Source: Stieleria neptunia (GTDB lineage: Bacteria > Planctomycetota > Planctomycetia > Pirellulales > Pirellulaceae). Taken from it: a DNA stretch of 64,000 nucleotides. The stretch is from positions 4,526,001 through 4,590,000 of the forward strand of contig NZ_CP037423.1 of the NCBI RefSeq assembly GCF_007754155.1. Reading direction: 5' to 3'. The position numbers and the translations under genes were made by a program. Positions 19,370 through 27,207 of this stretch are shown here, in pieces (position 1 is the first letter of the stretch; each line of letters begins with the position of its first letter). The notes beneath the pieces were generated by a model. It made no database searches. It was given only the letters and a program-made list of their open reading frames with translations, and was not told the DNA's origin.

Positions 19370-21342
19370 AGTCGCTCCGCCGCGGCGGTTCTGATTTCAT
19401 CGCATTCGATTTTTCCGTCGCGATTTCGGTCGACGTGACGGAACCCGAATCGTTGGAACGTGACCGGCGTCTCGTCACGTTCGACGATGCCGTCTCGGTT
19501 CGTATCCATGGACGCCATGAACTGGGTGACGTGTTCCTCGATCCGTTTTTCACGTTCGGTGCGTTGACGTTGCGAGAGTGCCTTTGGCTTTTGGACCCGG
19601 TAGTGCGGACCGCCGCGGGGGATGGCAACGTCGAAGAACGCAATCGCCATTTCTTCCCAGGTTTGATCACCCCAAGAAACGAAGTCGTTCGGATTTGGAT
19701 TGAAGGGATTGCGGGCTGAGTTGTCAAAGCTGACGGACATCTGCAACGATTCGACGTCGCTTAAGTCGATCGGGGTCTTGAATTCGTACCAGTGTTGCCA
19801 GTTGAAATCGTAATGCGGCACGCTGAGCAGCGGTTTGACCTGCCCGCCGGGGCGATTGGCTTGCAACCAAAACGATTTACCGCGCAGGTGCATGTGCGGT
19901 GTGATGCCCAGCATGCGGCTGTTCGGCGGAAAGGAATCGACCGACATTTCGACGACGTGATCGCGCACTCCCGGGGGAATCTCGAATTCATGATCGATCG
20001 CCAGTTGCGTGAACACTTCGTGGCTGACGTCGTCGGCGGCAATGTCCCAGACCCCGACCCGCGTGATGTCGTCTGCCTGTTGTCCGTTGGGGGTGTAGTG
20101 CATTTGAAACACCAGCTTCGATCCGGCGGGGACCAGTCGGGCATGACCGTCGGGCAAACCGACGGCGCGTTGACCGGGCACATAGGCCGCCATCCAGCCG
20201 ATGCCATGGAATCGACTGCCGTCGGGAGGTCGGACGAAGACGATCGCGTGATGCACCACACTCGCGTTACCCGGAATCACCTGCGCCGCGCGGATCCAGC
20301 GGTCTTCGGTCCATTGCGGATCGACGACGAAATACTGGTATTCGACGACGCCTTCGGCGGGGACGGTGAAAGGCCGGTCACGCATCGCGATTTCGACGTC
20401 CGGCTCGCTGGAAAACTGCCAGCCGCCGGACCAACTCGGAAGTGTCGGGAGATCCTCGGCGTTGCCTTGCGGCATTCCGTTGTCCAGCCAGGTGGCAATC
20501 TTGTCGCGCGCCTCCTGCGGCATTTTCCGCTCGCCGACGAAATGCCCGATGTCGGGATCGGCGTGCCAGGGCGGCATCCGTTTCTGGTCGATGACTTCCA
20601 GGATCATCTGTCCCCAACCAACCACTTCGTCGTAGTCCGTCAGCGCCATCGGCGCGATCTCGCCGCTGCGATGACATTCCACGCAGTGTTCGTTCAGGAT
20701 CGATGCGATGTCGGCGTTAAAGGTGACCGGTGTTGAAACCGACTCGTTCGTTTTGAGTTTTTCCGTGCGCGTGATCAGGCATCCGACGCTGGTGGTTCTC
20801 GGCTCTGGGACCGCGTTTCCCGACAACAGGGCTTCGATGGCATCTTGCAGATCGTTTTGAGTCGGCTCGGCACGCGAGACGCCAGGTTCGTACTGATCAT
20901 CGATGCGTCCTTGATAAACCATCGCGCCGTCCGCGTCGATCACAAACACTTCGGGGGTCCGCGTCGCACCGAAGGCGTCGGCGATCGACTGATCGGCATC
21001 TTTGACCATCGGAAACTCGATCGCGTACTTCTTTGCGTACTCATCGATCTCCGCCGGTGAATCTTGCACATTGCTGTTGACGCCGAGAAACACGACGCCA
21101 CGGTCGGCATACTCGTCGGCCAATCGCTGTAGTCGCGGTCCATAGAGCCGTGCCAGCGGGCATTCGGTTCCCAGGAAACAAACCACGTTGAACGCCGAAC
21201 CGTCCACCGAGATCACTTGTCCGGCCGTTCCGCGAAAGGTCAGCTGTTGCAGCGCAACGGCATTCGCGGCAGAAACATTCCCCGCGAACAGACAAGCCAA
21301 CAAGCTGCAAATGATGGAAATGCGAAGAACTGTGGTGCTCAT
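19366..21342 (-). CDS. Redoxin - heme - copper monooxygenase-like hybrid protein with EF-hands
   Basis: 658 residues, signal peptide 1-25. The first domain (about 30-185) is an AhpC/TSA-type thioredoxin fold with FLGTECPLA (Cys55, Cys61). A c-type heme site CVECH follows at 220-224 with the usual EIAPMALTDYDEV context and a distal MPPWHADP methionine region. The last half is a copper type II ascorbate-dependent monooxygenase-like module: VVHHAIVFVRP, FQMHYTPNG and PHMHLRGKS supply the His/Met ligands. The C-terminus holds two EF-hand-like loops (DTNRDGIVERDE and DRNRDGKIECDE). ATG 21342 gives the signal peptide. Longer upstream frames run through repeat DNA. Coupled to the MMPL exporter. Likely periplasmic redox chemistry, substrate unknown. 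Confidence 0.88.
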   Translation of the reverse strand: MSTTVLRISIICSLLACLFAGNVSAANAVALQQLTFRGTAGQVISVDGSAFNVVCFLGTECPLARLYGPRLQRLADEYADRGVVFLGVNSNVQDSPAEIDEYAKKYAIEFPMVKDADQSIADAFGATRTPEVFVIDADGAMVYQGRIDDQYEPGVSRAEPTQNDLQDAIEALLSGNAVPEPRTTSVGCLITRTEKLKTNESVSTPVTFNADIASILNEHCVECHRSGEIAPMALTDYDEVVGWGQMILEVIDQKRMPPWHADPDIGHFVGERKMPQEARDKIATWLDNGMPQGNAEDLPTLPSWSGGWQFSSEPDVEIAMRDRPFTVPAEGVVEYQYFVVDPQWTEDRWIRAAQVIPGNASVVHHAIVFVRPPDGSRFHGIGWMAAYVPGQRAVGLPDGHARLVPAGSKLVFQMHYTPNGQQADDITRVGVWDIAADDVSHEVFTQLAIDHEFEIPPGVRDHVVEMSVDSFPPNSRMLGITPHMHLRGKSFWLQANRPGGQVKPLLSVPHYDFNWQHWYEFKTPIDLSDVESLQMSVSFDNSARNPFNPNPNDFVSWGDQTWEEMAIAFFDVAIPRGGPHYRVQKPKALSQRQRTEREKRIEEHVTQFMASMDTNRDGIVERDETPVTFQRFGFRHVDRNRDGKIECDEIRTAAAERL

Positions 21343-21413
21343 GAATGGATGGCTCCCTGTGATCAATCCGGGCGGGGACGCGATGTCACTCAGCCGTGTT
21401 CGAGTCCACCGTG

Positions 21414-21548
21414 CCGGGCAACGCTGTGAAGCATTTTTTAGCGGTAGGGCGCGAGCCCTCCGGTATTGTGGCAGAGAGGAAGGACCGGAGGGCTCGCGCC
21501 CTGCCGCTAAAACCTCAAGAAACACATGGGAAAAATGCTTCACAGCGT
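21414..21548. repeat. Inverted pair of dispersed repeats (TTAGCGG unit and AACGCTGTGAAGC unit)
   Basis: AACGCTGTGAAGCATTTTTT followed by the 27-bp TTAGCGGTAGGGCGCGAG unit (21438-21464) is mirrored by the same unit inverted (21484-21510) and by AAATGCTTCACAGCGTTA (ending at 21548). The result is a large imperfect palindrome of about 135 bases. The same two units occur in the same order at 3127-3220. The outer arm supplies the TAA stop of the membrane-protein gene to its left. Confidence 0.8.
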
Positions 21549-21952
21549 TACCTGCCGGTGCGTCTCGATTCCGCCATCGCCCTGGCCGCTTGTTCGGCTG
21601 CCGTCGCTTGTTGCTGCGCTTGTTGCCGCGCACGTTCGGCAGCAAGTCTAGCGTGCATCAGCCGCATTTGAAACAGAGTGCCGCCGGCCAGGACCAGGCA
21701 CAGGGTGATGCCGACGACGGCGCGTTTGCGGTAGGCCTGACCGCCGAACCATGTGACAACAAAAAACGCGAACGCGATCAGCACGAATCCGAGCGGCGGC
21801 CGGTTTCGCATGAACATCGCCAGGAACCCGAGTGATGCGAACGCGAGACCGGCCCAAAAGCAGACCTTGCCAAACCCACCCATTTGACGCTCGGCGGTAT
21901 CCGGCGAAACGGTTTCCGGCGGTGACTGATAAGGGTTTGTTGGGATGCTCAT
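21548..21952 (-). CDS. Small membrane protein with coiled-coil C-terminus
   Basis: 134 residues, function not recognised. A polar, proline-containing N-terminus (NPYQSPPE, a motif often seen at the start of small planctomycete membrane proteins) precedes three hydrophobic segments at about 28-46, 52-70 and 77-92. The tail is an Ala/Arg/Gln-rich helix (ARLAAERARQQAQQQATAAE) likely to form a coiled coil. ATG 21952 is chosen because upstream sequence is repeat DNA. The stop codon comes from a dispersed repeat, so the natural C-terminus may have been altered. Single gene between the redoxin hybrid and the aldo/keto reductase. Confidence 0.7.
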   Translation of the reverse strand: MSIPTNPYQSPPETVSPDTAERQMGGFGKVCFWAGLAFASLGFLAMFMRNRPPLGFVLIAFAFFVVTWFGGQAYRKRAVVGITLCLVLAGGTLFQMRLMHARLAAERARQQAQQQATAAEQAARAMAESRRTGR

Positions 21953-21964
21953 TCGATCACTCAA

Positions 21965-22060
21965 GTGGCGTAAGCTTCCAGCTTGCGTTCGGGCGGCTCT
22001 CTCAGGATATCGCAAGCTGGAAGCTTACGCCACGGATCGCAAGCTGGAAGCTTACGCCAC
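21965..22060. repeat. Three 23-bp GTGGCGTAAGCTTCCAGC units, one inverted to the others
   Basis: One plus-orientation copy at 21965-21987 and two minus-orientation copies at 22011-22033 and 22038-22060. The first and second can pair into a 23-bp stem with a 23-base loop. They fill the space between the small membrane-protein gene and the aldo/keto reductase stop. Confidence 0.85.
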
Positions 22061-22070
22061 GGTTCGTGCC

Positions 22071-23072
22071 CTAGTGGTATCTTGAGTTGTCGCCGCCGTC
22101 CCAGAGGTCGGGGTTGCTGCCCAGGGCGGATTTCAGTTCATCGGTTGCCAGGTCCACGGCGGTGACCGTTTCAGCGGTCAGCGAGCGATCGAGAAAGTCG
22201 ACGTTCTGTCGCAATTGATCCGTGTTGCGCGCCCCCGCGATGACGCTGACCACGCCGGGTTTGGCAATCGTCCAGGCCAACGCCAGCTCCGCCATGCTGT
22301 ATCCGACCGACGCGGCGATTTCGCGGATCCGATCGAGCGCCGCAAAGGTCTCGGTTTCACAACCGGGTTCTCCATGACGTGCCAGTGGCCGCTCGGTCGT
22401 GAAGTGACGTGACCGGGCTCGGCCGTCGGGAACCTCCGCGGCAGTCTTGTATTTGTCAGCCAGCATGCCGTGCATCAGCGGGCTGTAAACCAGCATCCCG
22501 ATGCCTGTTTCGACACAACGCGGTTGAATTTCAAACTCGATCATTCTGGCGATCAAGTTGTACGGCAGTTGATTCGTCATTGGCTTTTGTAAGGGAACAA
22601 TGGCGTCCAAGTCCTTGACGCCTGCGTTGCAAACCCCGATGTGACGTACTTTGCCTTGCTGTTGAAGATCTCGCAGGGCTCCCCAGGTTTCGGCGATCGG
22701 AACGTCGGGACTGGTCCAATGGGTTTGATAGAGATCCAAGTAATCGGTTTGCAGACGCGCCAGTGATGCGTCGCAGTCCGTTTTGACGTCCTCAGGACGC
22801 ATCATGTCCGGGCGGACTTTGCTGGCGATGACCAGCTTGTCACGCAAGTTGTTCTCCGCGACCACTTTTCCGAGCAGGGTTTCGCTGGCGCCGTCGCCGT
22901 ACACCGGCGCGGTGTCAAAGAAATTCACGCCGGCATCGACCGCTGCCAACATCGCACCGACCGATTCCTCTTCGGCGCGATCGCCCCAATGGAAGTCGCT
23001 GGTGATGCCCCAGCACCCAAAGCACAATTGGGAAACGGAAAGATCGGTATCGGGGAACAAGTGGTATTTCAT
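22071..23072 (-). CDS. Aldo/keto reductase
   Basis: 333 residues, a soluble NADPH-dependent reductase of the aldo/keto reductase superfamily ((beta/alpha)8 barrel). Catalytic tetrad candidates: Asp in FFDTAPVYG with Tyr in the same motif, Lys in VIASKVRPD and His in LYQTHWTSPD. The NADP-binding end shows KPGVVSVIAGARN. No signal peptide, so cytoplasmic. It resembles the planctomycete group acting on sugars or related carbonyls, but the substrate cannot be set. Single gene, convergent with nothing, and followed by the repeat cluster at 21965-22060. ATG 23072 is well placed. Confidence 0.92.
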   Translation of the reverse strand: MKYHLFPDTDLSVSQLCFGCWGITSDFHWGDRAEEESVGAMLAAVDAGVNFFDTAPVYGDGASETLLGKVVAENNLRDKLVIASKVRPDMMRPEDVKTDCDASLARLQTDYLDLYQTHWTSPDVPIAETWGALRDLQQQGKVRHIGVCNAGVKDLDAIVPLQKPMTNQLPYNLIARMIEFEIQPRCVETGIGMLVYSPLMHGMLADKYKTAAEVPDGRARSRHFTTERPLARHGEPGCETETFAALDRIREIAASVGYSMAELALAWTIAKPGVVSVIAGARNTDQLRQNVDFLDRSLTAETVTAVDLATDELKSALGSNPDLWDGGDNSRYH

Positions 23073-23506
23073 TGGAATCGAAGTCGTAGAACAACGCGGC
23101 TGGATGGTTTGAAAGACGGGCGGTGAGACCGTAGTTTAGCAATGAGCGGCTCCGGTTGCTTCGCTGCCGTCGTTAGCGCGGCGACCGTGGCGAGACGGGG
23201 TGCAGAATGATGGAGGCGTCGGATTCTGGCTACGCGATCTGAGCGGTCAGAACATCATTCTGCCCCGTATCATTCTGCCACTCGATTTCTTTTTTCCATT
23301 CCGCCAGCTAGAACACTTGCGCAACGAACGCACGTTTGCTGTTGCGTAATGACCACCTTTCGTTTCCGTCCGTCGCGACAAAGCCCGAGCGGGGGCGACG
23401 TTTGATCCGTCTCGCGCACAGGCATCGCCTTTGATACACTTGGGTCGATTCAAGATCCCAGAGGGAGTGTCACGAAGCCCCTCCACATCCAAGAGTTCTG
23501 CAATTA
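23073..23506. other. Intergenic region with ATCATTCTGCC repeats
   Basis: About 430 bases between divergent genes. TGCAGAATGAT (23201-23211) is followed by two inverted copies ATCATTCTGCC (23254-23264 and 23269-23279), able to form alternative hairpins. The stretch 23280-23500 shows nothing I can assign beyond possible promoter space for the plus-strand Gfo/Idh/MocA gene. Confidence 0.45.
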
Positions 23507-24586
23507 ATGATCAACCCACGTTCACTTTCACGACGTCATTGGCTGGCCGCCTTGCCGGCCGTTGCCACTGCGACCGGGCAATTCTGTCAGGCCGCCGAAC
23601 AACCTCGCATTCGCGTCGGCCAGATCGGAACCAAACACGCCCACGCCAGCGGCAAGCTGCAAGCGATGTTGAAGTTTCCCGAGACCTTTGAACTCGTCGG
23701 AGTCGTGGAGCCCGATGCGGAACGTCGTGCGGCGATGGTTGATCGCGATCCGTATCGGGGTGTCACGTGGTTGACCGAGTCGGAATTGCTTTCGACGCCT
23801 GGTCTGCAAGCGGTGGCGGTGGAAACCGACATCCCCAACTTGGTGCCGACGGCGGTGCGTTGTTTGAAGGCCGGCAAACACATTCACTTGGACAAGCCGG
23901 CCGGCGAATCGTTGGATGCCTGTCGTGCGATGCACGAGATCGCCACCGAGCGTGAGCTGACCATCCAGATGGGCTACATGCTGCGTTACAACCCCGCGTT
24001 TCAGTTCGCCGATCGGATCGTCCGCGCCGGCTGGCTGGGGGAAATCACCGAGATCAGCGGCATGATGGGCAAGTACATGAACGACGGCGGCCGACTGGAA
24101 CTGGCCAAGATTTCCGGTGGCGGCATGTTCGAGCTGGCCTGCCATTTGATCGATCAAGTCGTCTCGTTGCTCGGGCCGCCGGAGAACGTCACTTCACATC
24201 TGCGGCGGACGTTTCCCGAGAAAGATACGTTTGCGGACAACCAGTTGGCGGTGTTTGACTATCCCCAAGCGATCGCGACGATTCGTTGCAACCACATCGA
24301 TCCGATGGGCGGTGCCCGTCGCCAGTTTTCCGTCACCGGTACCGAAGGCACGTTTGAGATTCGGCCGTTGGAACCGACACCGAAAGGCAGATTGGGGCTG
24401 GATCGTCCCCGCGGCGATTTTAGAAAGGGATACCAGGACGTGACGTTCGAAAGTCCATCAGGGCGCTACGATGAGGAGTTTTTGGATCTGGCAAGCGTGA
24501 TCCGCGGTGAGAAAAAGCTGCGTTGGGACGCCGCGCACGACATCGCCACGCACGAGGCGGTGCTGCGCGCCAGCGGCATGCTTTGA
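23507..24586 (+). CDS. Gfo/Idh/MocA family oxidoreductase, exported
   Basis: 359 residues. N-terminal SLSRRHWLAAL is a Tat-type signal followed by a short hydrophobic stretch and QAAEQ. The Rossmann fold starts at RIRVGQIGTKHAHASGK, where the usual GxGxxG is altered to GQIGTKHA. The dinucleotide-proximal motif is HLDKPAGES instead of the common EKP. The C-terminal alpha/beta domain includes GGGMFELACHLIDQVVSLLG, with the conserved His (Cys-His) and Asp of the family. Probably an exported sugar or cyclitol dehydrogenase/hydrolase with tightly bound cofactor. ATG 23507 follows repeat-free leader DNA, and a Uma2-family gene begins 77 bases after the stop. Confidence 0.88.
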   Translation: MINPRSLSRRHWLAALPAVATATGQFCQAAEQPRIRVGQIGTKHAHASGKLQAMLKFPETFELVGVVEPDAERRAAMVDRDPYRGVTWLTESELLSTPGLQAVAVETDIPNLVPTAVRCLKAGKHIHLDKPAGESLDACRAMHEIATERELTIQMGYMLRYNPAFQFADRIVRAGWLGEITEISGMMGKYMNDGGRLELAKISGGGMFELACHLIDQVVSLLGPPENVTSHLRRTFPEKDTFADNQLAVFDYPQAIATIRCNHIDPMGGARRQFSVTGTEGTFEIRPLEPTPKGRLGLDRPRGDFRKGYQDVTFESPSGRYDEEFLDLASVIRGEKKLRWDAAHDIATHEAVLRASGML

Positions 24587-24663
24587 CGAGGCAGATGACG
24601 GCGGATTATCATGATGGTGTTCCCGTGAGGGACCGTTGCCTCAACTTGTCCGAGTCATTACCA

Positions 24664-25218
24664 ATGAGCACCCGTTTGCATTTAACCGCGGCCGAATTCG
24701 ATCGCATGGTGACGTGCGGTGCGTTTGACCACCTCAATCGCAAAGTTGAATTGATTCGGGGGGGGCTTCGTGAAATGAATCCAGCCGGTCCGCTACACGA
24801 CGATTTGATCATGTTTCTCACCGGCTGGTCTGTGCGCTCCACGTCGGCCGACCAGATTTCCGTGACAGCGCAGACGGGATTAGATCTGGCGGAACTCGAT
24901 AGTCGACCGGAGCCTGACTTGCTTTGGGTCCGCGCGGGACGCTATCAACAAAGGCATCCGTCGGCCGAAGATGTCAAGCTCGCGATTGAAGTTTCGCACA
25001 GTAGCTTGAACTACGATCTTCGAGAGAAGGCGGAGTTGTACGCCGAAGCCAGCATCACGGAGTACTGGCTGGTCGACGCCGGCGGTGACTGTGTCCACGT
25101 CTTTCGCAGCTCTCAAGGAAAAGCCTACACCGACCACACCGTCGCTCGCCGCGGTGATCGGATTTCTCCGCTGGCGGCACCCGAAGCCGTGCTCGATCTA
25201 GACGAATTGTTCGGGTGA
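24664..25218 (+). CDS. Uma2-family (DUF820) PD-(D/E)XK nuclease-like protein
   Basis: 184 residues, a normal length for Uma2/DUF820 proteins, which are abundant in cyanobacteria and planctomycetes and whose function is unproven. The restriction-endonuclease-like core is seen as KVELIRGG, PEPDLLWV (Asp), LAIEVSHSS (Glu-x-Ser) and DLREKAELYAEASITEYWLVD, with the conserved Lys and Tyr. ATG 24664 (MSTRLHLTAAEFDRM) is the family-like N-terminus. An upstream frame overlapping the preceding gene is not needed. Cytoplasmic. Convergent with the DUF2007-like gene, 7 bases apart. Confidence 0.88.
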   Translation: MSTRLHLTAAEFDRMVTCGAFDHLNRKVELIRGGLREMNPAGPLHDDLIMFLTGWSVRSTSADQISVTAQTGLDLAELDSRPEPDLLWVRAGRYQQRHPSAEDVKLAIEVSHSSLNYDLREKAELYAEASITEYWLVDAGGDCVHVFRSSQGKAYTDHTVARRGDRISPLAAPEAVLDLDELFG

Positions 25219-25225
25219 CGATGCA

Positions 25226-25483
25226 CTAATCGTCGAACACCGGTGGATCCATTTTGATTTCATCGATCACTTGGCGGGCCCGTTCGGCATCCTCTTCGAA
25301 CGTTTTGATCTTGACCATGCCGGGTGCTTCGGCGCGAAAACCGGACGTAAATCCGCCGGTCGCGACGGCGCGTATCCCGGCGTCCTGAAGCACCGACACG
25401 ACGATCGAAGCCGACAATTCATCGGTCCGCTCGGCGACCGTCACCAGCTTGGCGGTGTCCAGGTTCTTTTCGTCTTCGAGCAT
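25226..25483 (-). CDS. DUF2007-like small protein
   Basis: 85 residues. The pattern LVTVAERTDELSASIVVSVLQDAGIRAVATGG and the closing EEDAERARQVIDEIK match the DUF2007 putative signal-transducing family, which has a ferredoxin-like fold and binds unknown ligands. ATG 25483 (MLEDEKNLD) is chosen. A longer frame to 25546 extends into the palindromic repeat. No membrane segment. Faces the Uma2 gene and is divergent from the downstream sulfatase. Confidence 0.72.
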   Translation of the reverse strand: MLEDEKNLDTAKLVTVAERTDELSASIVVSVLQDAGIRAVATGGFTSGFRAEAPGMVKIKTFEEDAERARQVIDEIKMDPPVFDD

Positions 25484-25534
25484 GATCGGGGTTCTCGGAA
25501 ACAACGGGGCATCTTTGTATCCACTATGATACAC

Positions 25535-25605
25535 CACGGATGGCAAGGCGTCCCCATGGATGTCACGTGCGAATGGTATCCGTGGGTACGCCTTGCCATC
25601 CGTGG
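25535..25605. repeat. 18-bp perfect inverted repeat (CCACGGATGGCAAGGCGT)
   Basis: Arms 25535-25552 and 25588-25605 are exact complements, with a 35-base loop containing a further partial copy (ATGGTATCCGTGGG). It lies in the divergent space between the DUF2007-like gene and a sulfatase, and looks like a mobile palindromic repeat or an operator-like structure. Confidence 0.8.
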
Positions 25606-25639
25606 GCGGAATAACGTGGATGGCTCAGTGCAGAGAATC

Positions 25640-27055
25640 ATGACTGGAATTCGAGCAATTGCTTCAGTGTTCGTCGCGGCCATCGTGATCTTGCCAGGTT
25701 ACTGGACAGAAAGTGCGATGGCCGCGGATCCGCGGCCGAATTTTCTGGTGATCGTCAGCGATGATCAGCGACCCGATACGATCGCCGCGTTGGGCAACCC
25801 GGTGATCGAGACGCCGAATTTGGATCGACTGGTGCGTGATGGAATGACATTCACCCGCGCGACGTGTGCGTTCCCGCTCTGTGTGCCCAGCCGCGCCGAA
25901 ATCCTGACCGGTGCGAGCGGGTTCCGCAATGGCGTCCCGTATGGCGGTGGTCGATTCAAACCGGGACAGACGTTTTGGGCGGACGCGCTTCGCGGTGCCG
26001 GCTACCAGACTTGGTATTCGGGCAAATGGATGAATGACGGTTCGCCGAAGACCCGTGGCTACGATGAAACAAGTGGCTTGTTCAGCAGCGGCGGGGCAGG
26101 GGCACTGGGAAAGGAGCCACGATACGGGCGAGAGGGTCGGCTGATCACCGGCTATCGCGGCTGGACCTTCAAGACCGATGACGGCAAGCCGGAACTGCAG
26201 AAGGGAATCGGTTTGGTCGGCGAAACAAGTCAACACATTGCCGATGGTGCGATCGCTCTGTTGCAACGTGATTCGGACCGGCCGTTTTTCCTGCACGTCA
26301 ATTTCACCGCGCCGCATGATCCTCTGATCATCCCGCCGGGGTACGAAGGCAAATACGATCCCGCCGCCGTTCCATTGCCGGACAACTTGCTGCCTGAGCA
26401 TCCGTTCGACCATGGAAATTTGAAAGGCCGTGACGAACAGCTGTTGCCGTGGCCACGAACCGAGCGTGATGTTCGCCGAGAAATCGCGGCGTATTATGCC
26501 GTCATCGACGACATGGATCATCACATCGGACGGATCTTGCAGTCTCTGCGACAGTCGGGCCAATACGACAACACCGTGATCCTGTTCACCAGCGACCACG
26601 GCTTGGCCTTGGGCAGTCACGGGTTGATGGGCAAGCAGAACATGTACGAACACACCATCGGAGTTCCGTTCATCATTGCCGGGCCGGGGATTCCAAATGG
26701 GCAACGCACCGATGCACAGATTTACTTGCGAGACATGTATCCGACGACGTGTGAGCTGGCCGGCATCCCGATTCCGGCGTCCGTCCAGGCGAAGAGCTTT
26801 GCACCGATCCTGCGTGGGACGGCAGACGAAATCCATCCGGCGGTGTTTGGTTATTACCATGATGCTCAACGGATGATTCGCACGAAGCGGTGGAAGCTGA
26901 TTCGTTATCCGTTGATTGACAAGGTGCAGCTGTTTGATTTGGAAAACGATCCCGACGAGCGAAACGATTTATCGGCGCGCGGCGAGTACGTTTCGATCAG
27001 GGAAGAGCTTGTGGGGCAAATGCGCGATTGGTTTGAGAAGCAGGTTGTCAAGTAG
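25640..27055 (+). CDS. Sulfatase (choline-sulfatase/iduronate-sulfatase-like)
   Basis: 471 residues with a signal peptide (1-29, ending AMAAD). PNFLVIVSDDQRPD gives the paired metal Asp, and CVPSR with Cys81 is the formylglycine site. The C-terminal signature VILFTSDHGLALGSHGLMGK and the nearby YEHTIGVPFI are typical of the iduronate-2-sulfatase/choline-sulfatase branch rather than that of the other two sulfatases here. HVNFTAPHDPL is also present. ATG 25640 is selected over far-upstream starts that run through the palindromic repeat. Monocistronic. Exact substrate unknown. Confidence 0.92.
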   Translation: MTGIRAIASVFVAAIVILPGYWTESAMAADPRPNFLVIVSDDQRPDTIAALGNPVIETPNLDRLVRDGMTFTRATCAFPLCVPSRAEILTGASGFRNGVPYGGGRFKPGQTFWADALRGAGYQTWYSGKWMNDGSPKTRGYDETSGLFSSGGAGALGKEPRYGREGRLITGYRGWTFKTDDGKPELQKGIGLVGETSQHIADGAIALLQRDSDRPFFLHVNFTAPHDPLIIPPGYEGKYDPAAVPLPDNLLPEHPFDHGNLKGRDEQLLPWPRTERDVRREIAAYYAVIDDMDHHIGRILQSLRQSGQYDNTVILFTSDHGLALGSHGLMGKQNMYEHTIGVPFIIAGPGIPNGQRTDAQIYLRDMYPTTCELAGIPIPASVQAKSFAPILRGTADEIHPAVFGYYHDAQRMIRTKRWKLIRYPLIDKVQLFDLENDPDERNDLSARGEYVSIREELVGQMRDWFEKQVVK

Positions 27056-27074
27056 TTGCGGTGCGGCGGTGTAG

Positions 27075-27176
27075 GTCAGGCTGTGCCTGACGGCCCATTG
27101 GCATGCACAGCATGCCCTACGCGGCTCAAGCGAAACGGTGCGTTGATTGTTAGCGGCAGGGCGCGAGCCCTCCGGT
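27075..27176 (+). repeat. Two tandem hairpins and a TTAGCGGCAGGGCGCGAG unit
   Basis: GTCAGGC/GCCTGAC (27075-27091) and GGCATGC/GCATGCC (27100-27116) are tight hairpins with 3-base loops lying just after a sulfatase stop, and may end transcription. GGCATGCACAGCATGCCCTA recurs at 28246-28265. The 27-bp TTAGCGG unit at 27150-27176 is one more copy of the family at 3127, 21438 and 35166. Confidence 0.75.
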
Positions 27177-27207
27177 CTTTCGAAGTGTTTTCAAACTGAA
27201 ACAATCC

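Noticed and set aside
23073..23506. Possible tRNA or riboswitch in the large gap before the Gfo/Idh/MocA gene
   Set aside because: Only short inverted repeats around ATCATTCTGCC are seen; no cloverleaf or recognised riboswitch core.
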